This document shows positions 9,416-18,043 of a DNA stretch of 64,000 bases, piece after piece. Made by a program: the position numbers and the translations under genes. Positions within the stretch are counted from its first letter, which is position 1. Each line of letters begins with the position of its first letter. Source of the stretch: Bacteriovoracaceae bacterium (lineage in GTDB: Bacteria > Bdellovibrionota > UBA1018); NCBI GenBank assembly GCA_947447665.1, contig CANFJX010000004.1, positions 1-64,000 of the forward strand. The letters run 5' to 3'. Below the pieces are notes generated by a model. The model worked only from the letters and a program-made list of their open reading frames with translations. It was not told the origin of the DNA and ran no database searches.

Positions 9416-10607
9416 ACTCTTCTCCTGACTGCACTTGATGCACACTCTTGACTACTTGCCCCTCGACTCCGGGACTCCGAACCAGGGTATAACCGCGCTC
9501 CAATACCCTCAGGGGAGAAAGAGCGTCTAACTTACCCATGACTTGCTGAAGTGCGCTTCGTCTCCGCTCCAGCCGAAATTGAACTGCTCGATCCAAGCGT
9601 AAGGCCAGCTCGTCGACGCGCTGAGCCTGCTCTCGGAGGCGATCTTTCGGGCTCACCACTCGGGCCATGATATGGGAGAGTAGAGTTTTTCTTTGACTTA
9701 AATCTCTTAAAATTAAACTTCTTAAACGGGTCGAACTCTCTCGAACCCGCTCCGCCACATCTACCCAGGTTCCGCTCACCAACTCAGCTGCTGCGGATGG
9801 GGTGGGAGCCCGCAAGTCAGCCACAAAGTCAGAGATTGTAAAATCGATTTCATGCCCAACAGCTGAAACAACCGGAATCTGAGAACCCCGAATGGTACGA
9901 GCTAATGCCTCGTCATTGAAAGCCCAGAGATCTTCAATACTTCCCCCTCCGCGGGCCAAGACAATCACTTCTCCCAATCCATGTTGATTAGCTAATTCAA
10001 TTCCACGAATCAACTGAGGCGTCGCATCCGCTCCTTGAACAAGCGCCGGAATAATCGTCACCCTTATCTGCGGAGCCCTGCGCCTCAAAATATTCAACAT
10101 ATCTTGAATAGCAGCTCCACTCGGAGACGTCACCACCGCTATCCGCGATGGCAGTTTCGGCAGTTTTCGCTTCACCGCAGGATCAAAAAGACCCTCACCG
10201 GCTAACTTGGCCTTAAGCTTTTCGAAGGCAATCTGAAGCGCCCCCGACCCCAGCGGCTCTAGATGATCGATCACTAATTGATAAGTCCCTCGAGGTGGAT
10301 AAATCGAGACTTTTCCTCGACAGAGAACTTGAAGGCCGTCCTTTAGTTCAAAGTTCCTCTTCCGGGCGCCCCAACCAAAAATAGCAGCAGAAATACAGGC
10401 GCCTTGATCTTTGAGCGAAAAGTAAGCATGTCCAGATGAGGCTGGCCGATAATTGCTCAACTCTCCCTGAACCCAAACCTGACTAAAAGATGGCTCAACG
10501 ACCCCTCGGATTTTGCCGGTCAACTCCGTGACAGACCAATGACGTACCGCAGCAGCAGCCGAGGAACCCCCCTCTTTGAGATTAGAAAATAAGGGTAAAC
10601 CTTCCAT
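9369..10607 (-). CDS. xseA: Exodeoxyribonuclease VII large subunit
   Basis: Catalytic subunit of the single-strand-specific exonuclease that degrades DNA to oligonucleotides. The 412 residues start after a short tail with the N-terminal OB fold (VWVQGELSNYRPASSGHAYFSLKD), followed by the catalytic core (RIAVVTSPSGAAIQDML, VLARGGGSIEDLWAFNDE, PVVSAVGHEIDFTISDFVAD, RAPTPSAAAELV) and a coiled-coil domain that binds XseB. It ends with a conserved C-terminal strand (LERGYTLVRS). No xseB is visible in the window. It lies between ctpA (27 bp upstream) and the LytM lipoprotein, whose start it overlaps. Confidence 0.96.
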   Translation of the reverse strand: MEGLPLFSNLKEGGSSAAAAVRHWSVTELTGKIRGVVEPSFSQVWVQGELSNYRPASSGHAYFSLKDQGACISAAIFGWGARKRNFELKDGLQVLCRGKVSIYPPRGTYQLVIDHLEPLGSGALQIAFEKLKAKLAGEGLFDPAVKRKLPKLPSRIAVVTSPSGAAIQDMLNILRRRAPQIRVTIIPALVQGADATPQLIRGIELANQHGLGEVIVLARGGGSIEDLWAFNDEALARTIRGSQIPVVSAVGHEIDFTISDFVADLRAPTPSAAAELVSGTWVDVAERVRESSTRLRSLILRDLSQRKTLLSHIMARVVSPKDRLREQAQRVDELALRLDRAVQFRLERRRSALQQVMGKLDALSPLRVLERGYTLVRSPGVEGQVVKSVHQVQSGEEFEITFYDGQKAFRAV

Positions 10608-10634
10608 AAAACTTACGCGCCAATCTGAGTAGAA

Positions 10635-12173
10635 CTACTCTTTCGCCTCTTTAGTAGCCTCAACCTTGTTAAGAGAGGCCGCATTAGCAATACCAGAAGG
10701 CGAGGCAATCTTCTTGAAAACCTCGTAGGACTTAAGAGACGTGAGAGCCTGTCTGACTTGATAATCCTCTTTAGGATTCATCCGCTGAGGAATCATGTCA
10801 TCTTCTTCACGATCTTTATCTTTGTCCTTCGATAAATTCCGATCCGAGCCGCCTTTTTTCTTATCCTTAGACTCACGCGACAATGCATCGAGTTCTTCTT
10901 TTTTGAACTCCTTAGCGGAGCTTTCCCCACCCTTGTCCTCGTCCGTGTTGGCCATGTGACCCTTCAAGTCCTTTTCTCGAAAAGACTCGCCCTTGAGTTT
11001 AGCTTGAGAGAGTAATCTCGGATCGTATTCATCCAAAATCACGTCAGGCTGAACTCCTTTTTCCTGAATACTTCTGCCGCTAGGGGTATAGTAACGAGCA
11101 ATCGTGAGCTTAAGACCCATGTCCGGAGGGAGCGGCACCACCGTTTGAACTGAGCCCTTACCGAAAGTAGGCTGGCCCATGATAATCGCTCGATGTTGAT
11201 CCTGAAGCGCTCCTGCAACAATTTCTGCAGCAGAAGCAGTGCTCGAGTTCACTAAAATCGCGACTGGAAAATCCTTAAAAGCTTTCCCCTTCAGCGCGTA
11301 CTTAACTTCTTTTTGATCCTTACTTCGTCCAATCGTGGAAACAATCACCCCATCGTCGACAAAGAGTGATGCAACTTCAACTGCCTGGTCTAAAAGACCG
11401 CCTGGATTAGTTCGCAGATCAAATACGAGGCCTCTCAATTTGGCCTTTTTACTCATTTCTTCGATGGCTTTTTTGACGTCTTTGGAAGCGCTTTCATTAA
11501 AAGTGGTCAAACGCACATATCCGTATTGAGGCTCCAAAACCTCATGTTTGACGGACTGAATTTTTATAATGTCCCGAGTGATCTTAATATCCCTAATTTT
11601 TTCAAAACCCTCTCGGTAAATCGAGAGCATCACATCGGTCTTTGGCTTACCCCTCATTTTATTGACCGCTTCCATGAGGTTCATACCCTTGGTGGTTTCG
11701 CTATTAATTTTTACAATCCGGTCCATCGGCTTCAGGCCAGACTTCCAAGCGGGGGTATCTTCAATGGGGGCCAAGATGGTTAAAATATTGTCCTTCATCC
11801 CAATTTCAATTCCCAACCCACCAAACTTCCCGCTCGTATCGGTTTGCATATCTTTATAAAGATCAGCCGGAAGAAAATTAGAATGAGGATCGAGAGTTTC
11901 TAACATCCCTTTGATCGCACCCTCGATGAGCTGTTTGTTTTTCACCTCATCGACATAGTTAGCCTTCACGAACTGAAGCACCCGACTAAACAACTCTATA
12001 CTTTCGTAGCGATCCTGCTCTCCAGTCGACGAAGATGAAGCCAGAGCAGAGGAGATCCGGGCCAAGTCCGATTCTGGGGTGGTTCGGGACAAATTTTGAC
12101 CGATTCCCACTCCAAGGCCAGCAACGGTGAGAACGAAACCAAAGATTGAAACTTTTTTTACGATTTGGATCAT
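10635..12173 (-). CDS. ctpA: Carboxy-terminal processing peptidase (S41, CtpA/Prc)
   Basis: Periplasmic serine protease that trims or degrades envelope proteins. The N-terminal hydrophobic segment (residues 8-25) is a signal peptide or anchor. A PDZ domain follows at about 112-200 (FGGLGIEIG), then the S41 core with LVNSSTASAAEI (nucleophile Ser314) and FGKGS (general base Lys339), spaced 25 residues apart as in E. coli Prc. The tail from about 390 to 470 is strongly charged and Lys/Asp/Glu-rich, an unusual insertion before the last helix. The gene follows envC by 18 bp. The order ftsE-ftsX-envC-ctpA recurs in many bacteria and ties this protease to septal peptidoglycan control. Confidence 0.95.
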   Translation of the reverse strand: MIQIVKKVSIFGFVLTVAGLGVGIGQNLSRTTPESDLARISSALASSSSTGEQDRYESIELFSRVLQFVKANYVDEVKNKQLIEGAIKGMLETLDPHSNFLPADLYKDMQTDTSGKFGGLGIEIGMKDNILTILAPIEDTPAWKSGLKPMDRIVKINSETTKGMNLMEAVNKMRGKPKTDVMLSIYREGFEKIRDIKITRDIIKIQSVKHEVLEPQYGYVRLTTFNESASKDVKKAIEEMSKKAKLRGLVFDLRTNPGGLLDQAVEVASLFVDDGVIVSTIGRSKDQKEVKYALKGKAFKDFPVAILVNSSTASAAEIVAGALQDQHRAIIMGQPTFGKGSVQTVVPLPPDMGLKLTIARYYTPSGRSIQEKGVQPDVILDEYDPRLLSQAKLKGESFREKDLKGHMANTDEDKGGESSAKEFKKEELDALSRESKDKKKGGSDRNLSKDKDKDREEDDMIPQRMNPKEDYQVRQALTSLKSYEVFKKIASPSGIANAASLNKVEATKEAKE

Positions 12174-12191
12174 AGATTTCCTCAGGCTAAA

Positions 12192-13379
12192 CTAATTCAA
12201 TACCCACTGCAATGGGTTCACTGCAACGTTTCTTGATCGAATTTCAAAATAAATCGGAGTTCCGCTTGGATCAGTTTGACCAATCGAGTCTCCCGCACTT
12301 ACCCAATCCTTTTGTTTCTTCAGAGCTGAGCCCAGGTGACCCACGAGCGAGTAAAAATGATCCCCATGGTCAATAATCATTACCTGTCCATAATTAGGTA
12401 ACTCACCCGAAAAAGCCACCCTTCCAGCAGAGATAGCCATTACAGGTTGACTTTTCTGAGCAGAAATTTCCACACCTTTTTTGAAGATTTGCAAACCAGA
12501 AAGCCGATCAAACCCTTTACCAAAGACTGAGACCACCCTTCCGCCCTCTACAGGAAAAGGAAGCTTGCCCCTGGCCTTGGAAAACCCGCCATCTTTCATC
12601 AGCTTTGCAATCCGCTTTTCAGAATCTACCACGTCTTCCAGCTCGCTCCGGGTGTTGAATTCTGAAATCAAATGTTCCACTTGGCTTTCCGAGTTCTTAA
12701 GCTTTCTATAGTTTTCAAGCTGAGTCAGGCTTTGACCTTTTTCTTTTTTCAGAAGCTCCATCTGAAGCTGTCGATTCAGGGCCAAGACGCTTTCTTGCTC
12801 CTGTAGCTCCTGGGAGAAATAGGCAATTTGCTGTCGCTCGTCCTGAATTTGGCCCTCAAGCTGCTCCAGATCTGAAAGATCGATCCGCAGCACTTCAATT
12901 TCTTTCAAACCATGATCCACTAAATGAGCCATCACCTTTCGCCTGGGGGCTTCCCCTTTTTCTAAGGACGAGAGAGAAACATCCGCAGAGTTGACCGGAG
13001 CTAAATTCAACTGGCGATAAGAGATATCTAATGCCTTCATTAACTTCATCACCCGAAACTGCTGTCCTTGGATCTTTTGCCCAAGTTGCGACTTGCGAGA
13101 ATCCAGGCCTGCCAACGTCTTTTCTACCTCATGAATTCGCTTATCGACCAAATCTTTTTCCCGCCGCTTGAGCTGGATGAGTTGCTGCGCCTTTTTGATC
13201 TCACTCCGGGCATTTTTCTGACTTTTAAGATGGTTCAGCCAATCCTGCTCTAAAGAGTCAATTTTTTTTCTAATCCGAACCAATTGATCTGAAAGAACGG
13301 CCGGCTCTTTAACGGACTCCCCCGCCCAAGCTGAGGCGAATCCTGTGAGTGCGAGCCCGAAAAGCAGTCGACGGATCAC
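12192..13379 (-). CDS. envC: EnvC-like murein hydrolase activator (degenerate LytM)
   Basis: Periplasmic adaptor that FtsEX uses to activate septal peptidoglycan amidases. I start it at the GTG at 13379, which overlaps the ftsX stop by four bases (GTGA) and gives an immediate signal peptide (IRRLLFGLALTGFASAWAG); the frame is open much further upstream, but that part lies inside ftsX. Residues 25-270 form long coiled coils. The C-terminal LytM domain lacks the zinc ligands: the H-x3-D position reads KGVEIS and the HxH position reads IYFEI. This loss is typical of EnvC, which is non-enzymatic. The 395-residue length fits the family. Confidence 0.93.
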   Translation of the reverse strand: MIRRLLFGLALTGFASAWAGESVKEPAVLSDQLVRIRKKIDSLEQDWLNHLKSQKNARSEIKKAQQLIQLKRREKDLVDKRIHEVEKTLAGLDSRKSQLGQKIQGQQFRVMKLMKALDISYRQLNLAPVNSADVSLSSLEKGEAPRRKVMAHLVDHGLKEIEVLRIDLSDLEQLEGQIQDERQQIAYFSQELQEQESVLALNRQLQMELLKKEKGQSLTQLENYRKLKNSESQVEHLISEFNTRSELEDVVDSEKRIAKLMKDGGFSKARGKLPFPVEGGRVVSVFGKGFDRLSGLQIFKKGVEISAQKSQPVMAISAGRVAFSGELPNYGQVMIIDHGDHFYSLVGHLGSALKKQKDWVSAGDSIGQTDPSGTPIYFEIRSRNVAVNPLQWVLN

Positions 13380-14269
13380 CCTTGACTCCCATCCTCGCGA
13401 TACAGAGATAGGCCCGAGAGATTCCCTAAGGCTCCCGCCAAAAGACCTAAAGCGGCACCCATCAAAAGAAGCACCCATGACATTTGCGTTGAAAATGGCG
13501 GCAAGCCCCTTAAGATCGGTGACAGCAACCGAATCTGGAACCCAAGCCTCGCGCCAAACGTCAGCCACCCCAAAGCGGCTATCAAGCCCCCGAAGATCCC
13601 TACTAAAACGCCTGAGATCAGCCCTGGCGCCATCAAAGACATCGTACTGGCACCCCAGAGCCGCAAAATTCCCAGCGCCTCGCGATGGAGATAACCGTTC
13701 ATCCGAGCGAGATGGATCAAGCCGGTGAATAACGCAAAGCAAATTCCAACCATAATCACTCGAGCCACCCAGCGCAGAGCCGAGAATGCTCCGACGATTG
13801 GTCGAAATCGATCTCCCGAGGTCTCTGCAGACTCGATCCCAGGGATTTTCCTGACCGCTTCAACCATCGATTCGGGCAAGACGCCCGAGATCGATACATA
13901 GCGTGGTACAATCTGACTCATTTCTTGACCCAAGTCTTCCAAGTCGCGGACGAGCTCAGGATAAGAGTCCTTCAGCCCACCCAAGAACTCAGAGTGATCT
14001 ACTAAATGAACCGATGCGCCGACTCCGGCACCCAAAACCCCGCGAATTTGCTCCAAAGCTCGCTTTTCAGTTTCAGCTTCCAAAGAAGGCTGCAAGTAGG
14101 CCGTAATCACCTGCTCGCCCTTGAGACGAAGGACAACAGTCCTCAACCCATCCTGCATCCAAAACAGAAAACCCGCCAGAAGGAGCAAAAATCCAACCGC
14201 CAAGACGGAAAAAATTTGGCTCCAGGGAGCCAGCCGCCACGGTCGCAGCGAAAGCTTTAATAGATACAA
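13376..14269 (-). CDS. ftsX: Cell division ABC transporter-like permease FtsX
   Basis: Membrane partner of FtsE. The complex uses ATP to switch EnvC-type activators at the septum. There is one N-terminal membrane helix (SVLAVGFLLLLAGFLFW), a periplasmic loop of about 130 residues and three C-terminal helices, the FtsX topology. The most likely start is the TTG at 14269 (297 residues), because GAGGAG lies 5 nt before it; an upstream ATG at 14314 would have to be translated from within ftsE without a visible ribosome site. The gene therefore overlaps ftsE by about 13 bp and envC by 4 bp. Confidence 0.93.
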   Translation of the reverse strand: MYLLKLSLRPWRLAPWSQIFSVLAVGFLLLLAGFLFWMQDGLRTVVLRLKGEQVITAYLQPSLEAETEKRALEQIRGVLGAGVGASVHLVDHSEFLGGLKDSYPELVRDLEDLGQEMSQIVPRYVSISGVLPESMVEAVRKIPGIESAETSGDRFRPIVGAFSALRWVARVIMVGICFALFTGLIHLARMNGYLHREALGILRLWGASTMSLMAPGLISGVLVGIFGGLIAALGWLTFGARLGFQIRLLSPILRGLPPFSTQMSWVLLLMGAALGLLAGALGNLSGLSLYREDGSQG

Positions 14270-14937
14270 GCCGCCTCCTCGAGGGTCACGTGCCCTTTTT
14301 TTAAAACGGCGCACTTTTTTCGAACTCGACGAACGATTTCTCGATCATGAGTAGCTAATATGACTGCCGCTCCTCCCACATTCGCCTTCAGAAAAAGATC
14401 CATCAAAGACCAGGTGTAATCTCGGTCCTGCGAGCCTGTTGGCTCATCTGCAATAATCAACTCAGGTGAACGCACCAAGGCGCGAGCTACCGCGACTCGT
14501 TGGGCTTCGCCACCAGAGAGAGTGACCGCCAGTTTTTCTCTTTTACTTTCCAACCCCAGGCGGTTGAGCAAATCACTGATTTTTGCTTTCGATGAGGCCG
14601 AGAGCACCCTCTCTCCCGATAACGACAATGACAAGGCGACATTATCAAAGACAGTCAAGTCTGGAATCAGTCGAATTCCCTGGGGAATGTAGCCAATTGA
14701 TTGACGGATCGCCCGCAAAGTACTCCCAGAGACCGAGGATAACGAATAACCAAATAAGGAAATCTGCCCGCTGGTAGGAGCCTCCTCGGTAGCGATCATC
14801 CTAAGCAGGGAAGATTTTCCCGCACCCGTGCCGCCCACCAGATACAGAAAATCGCCCTTTTTCATCTCGAAGTTAACACGTTCAAAAATTCTAGATTGTC
14901 CGTGGTACCATTTTGAAACATCTGATAAAGCTACCAT
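14257..14937 (-). CDS. ftsE: Cell division ATP-binding protein FtsE
   Basis: Cytoplasmic ABC ATPase that pairs with FtsX. The 226 residues contain Walker A GGTGAGKSS, the signature LSGGEAQRVAVARAL, Walker B LIIADEPT and the switch histidine in LATHDREIV. Length and motifs are typical of FtsE. It is the first gene of the minus-strand operon ftsE-ftsX-envC-ctpA-xseA-lytM-lipoprotein. The 129-bp region to the divergent CPBP-like gene is very A/T-rich and must hold both promoters. Confidence 0.95.
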   Translation of the reverse strand: MVALSDVSKWYHGQSRIFERVNFEMKKGDFLYLVGGTGAGKSSLLRMIATEEAPTSGQISLFGYSLSSVSGSTLRAIRQSIGYIPQGIRLIPDLTVFDNVALSLSLSGERVLSASSKAKISDLLNRLGLESKREKLAVTLSGGEAQRVAVARALVRSPELIIADEPTGSQDRDYTWSLMDLFLKANVGGAAVILATHDREIVRRVRKKCAVLKKGHVTLEEAACIY

Positions 14938-15066
14938 AGTGAACCCATTCTACAATTTTGCAGTTCGATTTTTATTTTTTCAACTTCTTTAATTTTATTT
15001 ATTTATTTAGTACGATTATTTAACAGATCACGAGCTGCACGTAGAATTGAGATAAGGAGATTTCTC
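14938..15066. promoter_or_regulatory. Divergent promoter region between ftsE and the CPBP-like/tol operon
   Basis: This 129-bp, strongly A/T-rich spacer between two divergent operons includes a TTTA/TTTATTTA low-complexity run around 14993-15010. A clean Shine-Dalgarno sequence (AAGGAG) lies just before the plus-strand ATG at 15067. No convincing -35/-10 pair could be fixed by eye. Confidence 0.4.
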
Positions 15067-16050
15067 ATGTCGATTGAGATCGGCGACTTCAGCGGTCATC
15101 CGTTACGCCGAGGTAAGAAGTTTCTTCTCAGGGCGCAGTGGTTTCATTACTGCTCTTTATTGATGTTATCTTATGCAGTCTGGATAATTCTGGTTCATTT
15201 TCTCAGCTTAACTTTTATTACCTATTTTTTAAGCATTCCGCATTCTCGCCTCCAAGACATCAATGACTCGCTCTCCTCAAACCAAGTTAGCCTCATGGGC
15301 CTGGCATCCTTGATTTTTACCGTCCTACTATGGCGCCTTCACCCGATTACCTCGGTAGAAAGGGGCGACATTTTCAAGCGGGAGCGATTTGAGAATTCTT
15401 TTGTGCCTGGTTTTTTGAAAGGGGCGACCTACTCGGGAGCTCTGATTCTGTTTTTTATCCTCGTTGGTGCTTACCGTTACTTAGGCTACTTTATTCAATT
15501 CAGCGCTGTTCCCCTGGATGTCGTAAACGTCATTTTCCGAATGTTAGCCCTAGCAGTCTTGGCCTACACGGAGGAGTTTTTATTTCGATTTAAAGTAGTC
15601 AGCTATTTTAAAGACCAGATACCCTCCTGGCTCTCCGCTCAACTAATCGCTTTTCTCTATTGCGGTATCAAGCTCCTGCAATTTGACCTAAGCTTTATGC
15701 ACCTCCTCACCCTCTACCTTCTTTCACTGGTGCTCTTTTATCGATCTGAGGAAACGGGAACCTTTGAAAGGGGAGCCGGCTACTGGGCTGGTTGCCTCAT
15801 CGTTTTGCAGCCCTTGGCTAGTCTTCCTATCTTCGGAAACGAATTTAGCGGAACTTTGATGATCAAAACCAATTCTCAGCTGACTTTTACTGGATTAAAG
15901 GTTTTTACCGGAGGCGAGGGAGGCCCTTTAGCCAGCTTAGCATTTCAAGCTCTCTTGCTGCTGGACTTACTCCGAAGTATACTTACGAGACGTCAGACCC
16001 AAATCTTAAGCGAACAGAAACATTTTCTTGAACTCCCAGACACTAAATGA
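15067..16050 (+). CDS. Polytopic membrane protein, divergent CPBP-family (Abi-like) intramembrane protease homologue
   Basis: A 327-residue protein with about eight hydrophobic segments. The sequence AYTEEFLFRF supplies the first CPBP motif, EExxxR (Glu169, Glu170, Arg174), which carries the catalytic glutamates in glutamic intramembrane proteases. The usual second motif (FxxxH) is not evident: the corresponding helix reads FLYCGIK. The third is at best a lone His in FMHLL. It may therefore be inactive or very divergent. It stands directly upstream of tolQ in the same direction, 68 bp from the ATG chosen there, so it probably shares the tol transcript. The function is not known; CPBP proteins elsewhere process prenylated proteins or C-terminal sorting signals. 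Confidence 0.6.
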   Translation: MSIEIGDFSGHPLRRGKKFLLRAQWFHYCSLLMLSYAVWIILVHFLSLTFITYFLSIPHSRLQDINDSLSSNQVSLMGLASLIFTVLLWRLHPITSVERGDIFKRERFENSFVPGFLKGATYSGALILFFILVGAYRYLGYFIQFSAVPLDVVNVIFRMLALAVLAYTEEFLFRFKVVSYFKDQIPSWLSAQLIAFLYCGIKLLQFDLSFMHLLTLYLLSLVLFYRSEETGTFERGAGYWAGCLIVLQPLASLPIFGNEFSGTLMIKTNSQLTFTGLKVFTGGEGGPLASLAFQALLLLDLLRSILTRRQTQILSEQKHFLELPDTK

Positions 16051-16118
16051 ATATCTTTAGGGAGAAGTAATCCTAAAACCAACTGTTGATCAAGCTCACC
16101 AGAAAGGTCAGAACCAAA

Positions 16119-16826
16119 ATGCCGTCCGCTCATACTCTTAATCCCAATGACACTCTAAGTCTCATCACTGAGGCCGGGTGGGTTGCCAAGTTCATCCTCC
16201 TTTTACTTCTATCTTCCTCGATCGTTTGCTGGGCGATTATCTTCACGAAATGGAGGGGCATGAAAATAGCCTTTAAATGCGACCAAGCATTTCTTGAAAT
16301 CTTTAGAAAAGGCAAAAGCATGGAGGAAGTCGTATCCAGAAGTGAAGAGCTGACCCAATCACCCGTTTCGGCCGTCTTCCATCACGGAATTCGGGAACTC
16401 AGAATGATCTCTGGGGCCGAGTCATCTGGACTTTCCAGTGCAGATAAATTCGATAATATCCAGAGGGCGCTCATTCGAGCCTCAACCCAAGAGGTGACGA
16501 ACCTAGAAAAAAACCTAGGATGGCTCGCAACGACCGCCAGCGCAGCCCCTTTCGTGGGTCTATTCGGTACCGTTTGGGGAATTATGAATGCGTTCCAAAA
16601 CATTGGAGCCAGCGGGGCAGCCAATTTAGCTGTGGTCGCACCCGGAATTTCAGAGGCCCTCATCACGACCGCTACAGGAATTGGTGCAGCAATCCCCGCT
16701 GTGGTTGCCTACAATTACTTTACGGGCCAAATTCGCAGAATTGCAGTCGAAATGGAATGCTTCAATCAGGACTTTATGAATATTATCCAAAGAAACTTCT
16801 TAGGAAGTTCTAAAAAAGGGAGCTAA
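16119..16826 (+). CDS. tolQ: TolQ-type proton channel subunit (MotA/TolQ/ExbB)
   Basis: Inner-membrane component of the Tol-Pal system, which uses the proton motive force for outer-membrane constriction during division. It has three membrane helices: residues about 25-45 (FILLLLLSSSIVCWAII), the segment TTASAAPFVGLFGTVWG, and the last helix with ALITTATGIGAAIPAVVAYN. I start at the ATG at 16119 (235 residues); an in-frame TTG 33 bp upstream is possible but no strong ribosome site decides between them. It is followed by tolR after 3 bp. Family assignment is firm; Tol rather than Exb is decided by tolB downstream. Confidence 0.93.
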   Translation: MPSAHTLNPNDTLSLITEAGWVAKFILLLLLSSSIVCWAIIFTKWRGMKIAFKCDQAFLEIFRKGKSMEEVVSRSEELTQSPVSAVFHHGIRELRMISGAESSGLSSADKFDNIQRALIRASTQEVTNLEKNLGWLATTASAAPFVGLFGTVWGIMNAFQNIGASGAANLAVVAPGISEALITTATGIGAAIPAVVAYNYFTGQIRRIAVEMECFNQDFMNIIQRNFLGSSKKGS

Positions 16827-16829
16827 CTC

Positions 16830-17285
16830 ATGGGCATGAACGGAGCAAGACCCTTTCAAAACTCAGGCGGGGTTTCTCGGTCCATTCCGAGCACTCTCGC
16901 TGAGATCAACGTAACTCCCTTAGTCGACGTCATGTTAGTGCTTCTAATCATTTTCATGATTTCAGCTCCATTGATGCAGCAAGGGCTCCAGATCGATTTA
17001 CCCAAAACATCCGCCGGCCAAATCAACGATGTTCCGGATCAACTTATTTTGACAATTCAGTCCTCAAAACAAATCCTCATTGCGGACCACCCAATCCCCT
17101 CCGGCACCCTCTTTAAGAAACTCGAAGCCATGGTCCAGGCAAAACCTCATATTGAGGTTGTCATCCAAGCAGACCAAAAACTTCCGTACGGTTTTATTGC
17201 CCAAGTTATGTCTGAGGTTAAAAAGGCTGGAATCAGCCGTGTCGGATTAGCGACCGAACCGGGCGAATCCAAACCTAGCCTGTAG
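16830..17285 (+). CDS. tolR: TolR-type protein (ExbD/TolR)
   Basis: Partner of TolQ with a single membrane helix (PLVDVMLVLLIIFMISAPL) containing the proton-carrying Asp in NVTPLVDVML, followed by a periplasmic domain (ADQKLPYGFIAQVMSEVKKAG) characteristic of the family. It has 151 residues. The Shine-Dalgarno GGGAG lies 7 nt before the ATG, within the end of tolQ. It sits between tolQ and the TonB/TolA-like gene. Confidence 0.94.
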   Translation: MGMNGARPFQNSGGVSRSIPSTLAEINVTPLVDVMLVLLIIFMISAPLMQQGLQIDLPKTSAGQINDVPDQLILTIQSSKQILIADHPIPSGTLFKKLEAMVQAKPHIEVVIQADQKLPYGFIAQVMSEVKKAGISRVGLATEPGESKPSL

Positions 17286-17298
17286 AGGCCGTGGAAAA

Positions 17299-18033
17299 AT
17301 GAAACGGATTGTACACCCCGCATCCACACCGCAGCTTAATCAGGGAATTAAGTGGTCATTTCTGGCACACTTGGCAGTTTTTTTGATTCTGATTTTAAAG
17401 TCTTATACTTTTCCGGATCATAAAACACCTTACTCGCCGTCTCTCAAAGTGGACCTAGTCGCATTGCCAGACCTTCTAAAAAAGGAACAAGAACGCGCAC
17501 TCAGCCCTGCCCAAAGCAAATTCAAGGAAGAAGTCAAAAAGATCCTCCACCCAACGCCCCGATCCCACGAAATGACCGTCGCTACCAAGAGCCCCAGTCG
17601 GATCGTAAAAAATAAGCATGCCCTCCAACGACTGAAAGCCCTCGCTCGAATCCAAAACTGGGCTGAGGAACCCTCTCCAAACTCCAAGCCACATCTCATC
17701 AAAGGAAACCAGCTCTCCGCAGGGACCAGTACAGAAGGGGAAGCCAAAGAATCGAACGAAAACAGCTATCTCGACAGCTTGCGGGACCGACTCCACGAAA
17801 ACTTCCAACTTCCCATTTGGCTCAGTCGCCAGCCCCTTTCTGCGCAAGTTCACATTTTCATCGCTGAATCAGGCGATTTGCTCCGGTACGTATTTGAAAA
17901 TCCCTCCGGAAACATCCATTTTGACTCAGCGGTTAAAAAGGCAATCCAGCAAAGCCAGCCGTTTCCAACTCCCCCGCTGGAGATGGGTCGAAAACTGATG
18001 AGTCGTGGTATTTCATTCAGATTTCCTCTATAG
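17299..18033 (+). CDS. tolA: TolA-like protein with TonB-type C-terminal domain
   Basis: A 244-residue energy-transducing protein. One N-terminal membrane helix (residues about 17-33) is followed by a Lys/Glu/Pro-rich periplasmic spacer and a C-terminal domain of about 85 residues with the TonB/TolA pattern (FIAESGDLLRYVFENPSG, FDSAVKKAIQQSQPFPTPP). It is shorter than the E. coli TolA of about 420 residues and lacks its long Ala/Lys helical repeats. Its position between tolR and tolB gives the assignment; by sequence alone it could equally be called TonB-like. Confidence 0.85.
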   Translation: MKRIVHPASTPQLNQGIKWSFLAHLAVFLILILKSYTFPDHKTPYSPSLKVDLVALPDLLKKEQERALSPAQSKFKEEVKKILHPTPRSHEMTVATKSPSRIVKNKHALQRLKALARIQNWAEEPSPNSKPHLIKGNQLSAGTSTEGEAKESNENSYLDSLRDRLHENFQLPIWLSRQPLSAQVHIFIAESGDLLRYVFENPSGNIHFDSAVKKAIQQSQPFPTPPLEMGRKLMSRGISFRFPL

Positions 18034-18043
18034 TGAATAGGAA

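Noticed and set aside
12192-13379. Loss of zinc ligands in the EnvC LytM domain as a novelty
   Set aside because: This is the normal state of EnvC-type activators, so it is not unusual.
13380-13742. Long N-terminal extension of EnvC
   Set aside because: It lies entirely inside ftsX in another frame, has no signal peptide, and the GTG at 13379 gives an immediate signal peptide.
14993-15010. TTTA repeats upstream of the CPBP-like gene as a phase-variable tract
   Set aside because: Only a few imperfect units in a generally A/T-rich promoter spacer; no evidence of a length-variable array.
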